Assembly (NCBI RefSeq): GCF_003352065.1
Contig: NZ_CP025803.1
Location: forward strand, 2,893,574-2,957,573
Length of the DNA: 64,000 nucleotides
Source of the DNA: Sulfitobacter sp. SK011
Lineage (GTDB): Bacteria > Pseudomonadota > Alphaproteobacteria > Rhodobacterales > Rhodobacteraceae
Direction: 5' to 3'
Shown: positions 61,592-64,000 of the stretch, piece by piece
How positions within the stretch are numbered: the first letter of the stretch is position 1
Layout of the letters: every line of letters begins with the position of its first letter
The notes under the pieces: model-generated
Told to the model about the DNA's origin: nothing
The model's input: only the letters and a program-made list of their open reading frames with translations
Database searches by the model: none
Translations under genes and position numbers: made by a program

Positions 61592-62949
61592 TGGCCGACT
61601 GGACCGCAAACCTACCAGCCTCCGCGCGCAAGTTCCTTGAGGGCAAACGCCTTGACGAGGTGGAATGTATCATCCCCGACCTGCCCGGCATCGCGCGCGG
61701 CAAAGCGGTGCCAGCATCAAAATTTGCGCGGCAGGAGTATTTTCATCTGCCCGACAGCATCTTTTATCAGACCATCACCGGCGAATGGGGTGAGGCCGCG
61801 GGAGAAGAAGGTTTTACCGAACGCGACATGGTTTTGCGTCCCGATATGTCCACCGCAACTGCCGCCCCCTGGACCGGCGACTGGACCTTGCAAATCATCC
61901 ATGATGCCTTTGGCTCCGATGGTGAGCCAGTGCCGTTTTCACCGCGCAATGTCCTGAAGCGGGTTGTCGATCTTTACACGGCCAAAGGCTGGAACCCTGT
62001 TGTGGCACCCGAAATGGAATTCTTTCTGGTGGCGCGCAACCTTGATCCCGCTCAGGAAATCAAACCGATGATTGGCCGCTCCGGGCGTCCCGCAGCGGCG
62101 CGGCAGGCCTATTCGATGACGGCTGTCGACGAATTTGGCCCCGTGATCGACGACATCTATGATTTTGCCGAAGCGCAGGGGTTTGAGATTGATGGCATCA
62201 CCCAGGAAGGCGGGGCCGGACAATTGGAGATCAATTTGATCCACGGCGACCCCGTTCGTCTGGCCGATGAAGTGTTCTATTTCAAACGCCTGATCCGCGA
62301 AGCGGCGCTGCGCCATGAATGTTATGCGACCTTTATGGCCAAACCGATCGAGGACGAGCCGGGGTCAGCCATGCACATTCATCATTCGGTGCTGGATGCG
62401 AAAACCGGCAAGAATATCTTTTCGAATGCCGATGGGTCAGAAACCGATGCCTTTATGCATTTCATCGCAGGCCTGCAGAACCACATGCCGGATGCGCTGG
62501 CCGTGATTGCGCCCTATGTGAACAGCTACCGTCGCTATGTGAAAGACCACGCCGCACCCATTAACCTTGAATGGGGCCGCGACAACCGCACCACCGGCAT
62601 CCGCGTGCCGCTGGCCAGCCCGAATGCGCGGCGGGTCGAAAACCGCCTTGCCGGCATGGACTGCAATCCCTACCTCGCCATCGCAGCCTCGCTGGCCTGC
62701 GGCTATCTCGGTCTGGTCGAGGCCAAACAACCAAGGAAAGAGTTCAAGGGCGATGCGTACGATGGTGATGGCGACATCCCGCGCGTTATGGGTGAAGCGC
62801 TTGATCTGTTTGATGAAGCCTCCGCATTGCGTGAGGTTCTGGGCCCGGAATTCGCGCGCGTCTACGGCATCGTGAAACGCGCCGAATATGACGAGTTCCT
62901 GCAGGTCATTTCACCGTGGGAACGCGAGCATCTTTTGATGAACGTCTGA
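61591..62949 (+). CDS. Glutamine synthetase-family ligase (PuuA-like), second copy
   Basis: A 452-residue protein, clearly diverged from the first copy at 59567. VAPEMEFFLVARN, EGGAGQLEINLIHGD, GSAMHIHHSVLDAKTG and WGRDNRTTGIRVP are the catalytic motifs. DCNPYLAIAASLACG and the long N-terminal domain fit gamma-glutamylputrescine synthetase and its relatives. Two different ligases in one operon suggest two amine substrates or a hetero-oligomer. It is followed by the junction motif at 62972-62992 and the oxidase gene. Confidence 0.92.
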   Translation: MADWTANLPASARKFLEGKRLDEVECIIPDLPGIARGKAVPASKFARQEYFHLPDSIFYQTITGEWGEAAGEEGFTERDMVLRPDMSTATAAPWTGDWTLQIIHDAFGSDGEPVPFSPRNVLKRVVDLYTAKGWNPVVAPEMEFFLVARNLDPAQEIKPMIGRSGRPAAARQAYSMTAVDEFGPVIDDIYDFAEAQGFEIDGITQEGGAGQLEINLIHGDPVRLADEVFYFKRLIREAALRHECYATFMAKPIEDEPGSAMHIHHSVLDAKTGKNIFSNADGSETDAFMHFIAGLQNHMPDALAVIAPYVNSYRRYVKDHAAPINLEWGRDNRTTGIRVPLASPNARRVENRLAGMDCNPYLAIAASLACGYLGLVEAKQPRKEFKGDAYDGDGDIPRVMGEALDLFDEASALREVLGPEFARVYGIVKRAEYDEFLQVISPWEREHLLMNV

Positions 62950-62971
62950 TCCGGCTGCGCGCGCAGCGCAT

Positions 62972-62992
62972 CGGTATTTGTAAAAGGGTGAA
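62972..62992 (+). repeat. Interspersed junction motif (copy 2), upstream of the FAD oxidase gene
   Basis: Identical over 21 bases to the copy at 1777-1797 (CGGTATTTG ... AAAGGGTGAA). Here its last bases act as the ribosome-binding region for the GTG at 62996, so the element is part of the mRNA of both downstream genes. Confidence 0.7.
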
Positions 62993-62995
62993 GAT

Positions 62996-64000
62996 GTGAA
63001 CCTGCTTTATGCCAATGACCGACGGGGGCAGTACCCGGAAAGCTGGTATGCGGCAACCGCCACGCCGACTGAGCGATTTGCCGTCCTAAAAGGCGCTGTG
63101 AAGGCGGATGTCTGCGTTGTGGGCGGTGGATATACCGGCCTTTCAGCGGCGCTGCATCTGGCGGAAGCGGGCCGCGACGTGGTGCTGATTGAGGCACAAC
63201 GCGTGGGGTTTGGCGCGTCGGGGCGCAATGGCGGACAATTGGGCAGCGGTCAGCGCGTTGAACAGGACGGATTGGAAAAGATGCTTGGTGCCGACCATGC
63301 CAAGCGGTTGTGGCAGATGGGTGAAGACGCCAAGGATCTGGTTAAGTCGCTGATTTCGAAACATGGCATTGACTGCCATCTGAAGCCCGGTGTCGCACAC
63401 ACAGCGTCAAACGCAGGCGATCTGGGCCATCTGCACGCCTATGCCGATCACCTGCGCACCCTCTACGGTTATGACCAGATCGAAACGCTGGATCATGCAG
63501 CACTGCAATCGGTGTGCCCTTCGCCTGATTACGTAGGTGGCACGTTGGACATGGGTGCCGCACACCTGCATCCTCTGAACTATGCGCTGGGTCTGGCGCG
63601 GGCGGCCAGCGCAGCGGGCGTGCGGATATTTGAGACCAGCCCCGCACATCACATCGAGACCGGGAAAAAGACCATCGTCCAAACCGACGCCGGGCGCATT
63701 GAGGCGGATCATGTGATCCTTGCCTGCAACGGCTATCTGGGCGGGCTGAACCGCAAAGTGGCCGCAAGGGTCATGCCAATCAACAATTTCATCGCCGCGA
63801 CCGAGCCTTTGGGCGACCGGATCAAGGATGTGCTGCCGCGTGACGTGGCCGTGGCCGACAGCCGTTTTGTCGTGAATTACTTTCGTTTGTCCCATGATGG
63901 TCGCCTGCTTTTTGGCGGTGGCGAAAGCTATGGCTATAAGTTTCCCGCAGACATTGCCGCCAAGGTGCGCAAACCGATGTCGGTGATCTTTCCACATCTG
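62996..64000 (+). CDS. puuB: FAD-dependent gamma-glutamylputrescine oxidase-like protein, cut by window edge
   Basis: An open frame from GTG at 62996 reads off the right edge (335 codons visible). The N-terminus includes ESWYAATATPTERF, the FAD motif VCVVGGGYTGLSAALHLAE (about residues 39-57; key part VGGGYTGLSAAL) and GASGRNGGQLGSGQR (about 73-87), typical of PuuB and related DAO-family oxidases. Further on, HLHPLNYALGLARAA and LACNGYLGGLN fit the same family. It should oxidise the gamma-glutamylated amine made by the upstream ligases. The C-terminus is missing only because the window ends. Confidence 0.85.
   Translation, partial: MNLLYANDRRGQYPESWYAATATPTERFAVLKGAVKADVCVVGGGYTGLSAALHLAEAGRDVVLIEAQRVGFGASGRNGGQLGSGQRVEQDGLEKMLGADHAKRLWQMGEDAKDLVKSLISKHGIDCHLKPGVAHTASNAGDLGHLHAYADHLRTLYGYDQIETLDHAALQSVCPSPDYVGGTLDMGAAHLHPLNYALGLARAASAAGVRIFETSPAHHIETGKKTIVQTDAGRIEADHVILACNGYLGGLNRKVAARVMPINNFIAATEPLGDRIKDVLPRDVAVADSRFVVNYFRLSHDGRLLFGGGESYGYKFPADIAAKVRKPMSVIFPHL

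Noticed and set aside
1..64000. CRISPR array, rRNA operon, prophage, integrase or restriction system
   Set aside because: No regularly spaced repeats, rRNA-like sequence, phage structural genes, recombinase or methyltransferase/endonuclease pair was found on either strand.

Overview
The window reads as a chromosomal piece of a marine Rhodobacteraceae (Roseobacter-group) alphaproteobacterium. The grounds are moderate-to-high GC, frequent ATGA stop/start overlaps, Rhodobacteraceae-type gene sets (glpX-recJ, DUF3572-HAD phosphatase, DUF2842-purA, secG-pyrG, paired H-NOX/diguanylate cyclase) and a short interspersed GTATTT..AAAAGGGTGAA-type junction motif typical of that family. No rRNA, CRISPR array, phage or intact insertion sequence was seen. 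One tRNA (Glu, anticodon TTC) is present.

Region 1 (1-4398): a cut-off glycosyltransferase gene leaving by the left edge, then glpX, recJ, tRNA-Glu and a 0.7 kb stretch without a gene. Region 2 (4399-30493) is a large extracellular-polysaccharide locus. It holds an ExoY-type priming sugar transferase, a CapB-like protein with a degenerate P-loop, a Wzz/GumC-like chain-length protein, several GT2/GT4/GT26 glycosyltransferases and a Wzy/WaaL-like membrane protein. Inside it, on the minus strand, lies a 17 kb set of seven tightly coupled genes (25805 down to 8800): a one-module type I PKS (KS-AT-KR-DH-ACP-TE), a GT2, a one-module NRPS (formyltransferase, half condensation domain, adenylation domain interrupted by a luciferase-like monooxygenase, PCP), a phosphopantetheinyl transferase, an SGNH-hydrolase-like protein, an SGNH plus glycosidase-like fusion, and a GT2. 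This is the most unusual system in the window. It looks like a minimal PKS/NRPS line whose product may be attached to, or made together with, a surface glycan.

Region 3 (30543-43349) contains a catabolic operon (GntR regulator, DapA-family lyase, aldehyde dehydrogenase, FAD amine oxidase) and an H-NOX-like sensor lacking the usual haem ligands, next to a diguanylate cyclase. It also holds a GNAT, an MttB-family methyltransferase, an HAD phosphatase with DUF3572, a PleD-like GGDEF protein whose first receiver lacks the phospho-acceptor Asp, an EamA transporter and thiamine pyrophosphokinase. The two GGDEF proteins could control the polysaccharide locus, but that is inference.

Region 4 (43488-55114) is mostly core genome: a very acidic 723-residue protein, a glyoxalase-fold protein, DUF2842, purA, DUF6524, a cobalt-type nitrile hydratase operon, a possible small RNA, secG, pyrG, a PhzF-like protein, rlmJ, DUF1330 and an exported protein. 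Region 5 (55124-64000) has two tandem TerB-like genes followed by a polar-amino-acid-type ABC transporter and a puu-like gene set (glutamine synthetase, class I amidotransferase, second glutamine synthetase, FAD oxidase cut by the right edge). These probably take up and gamma-glutamylate an amine before oxidising it.
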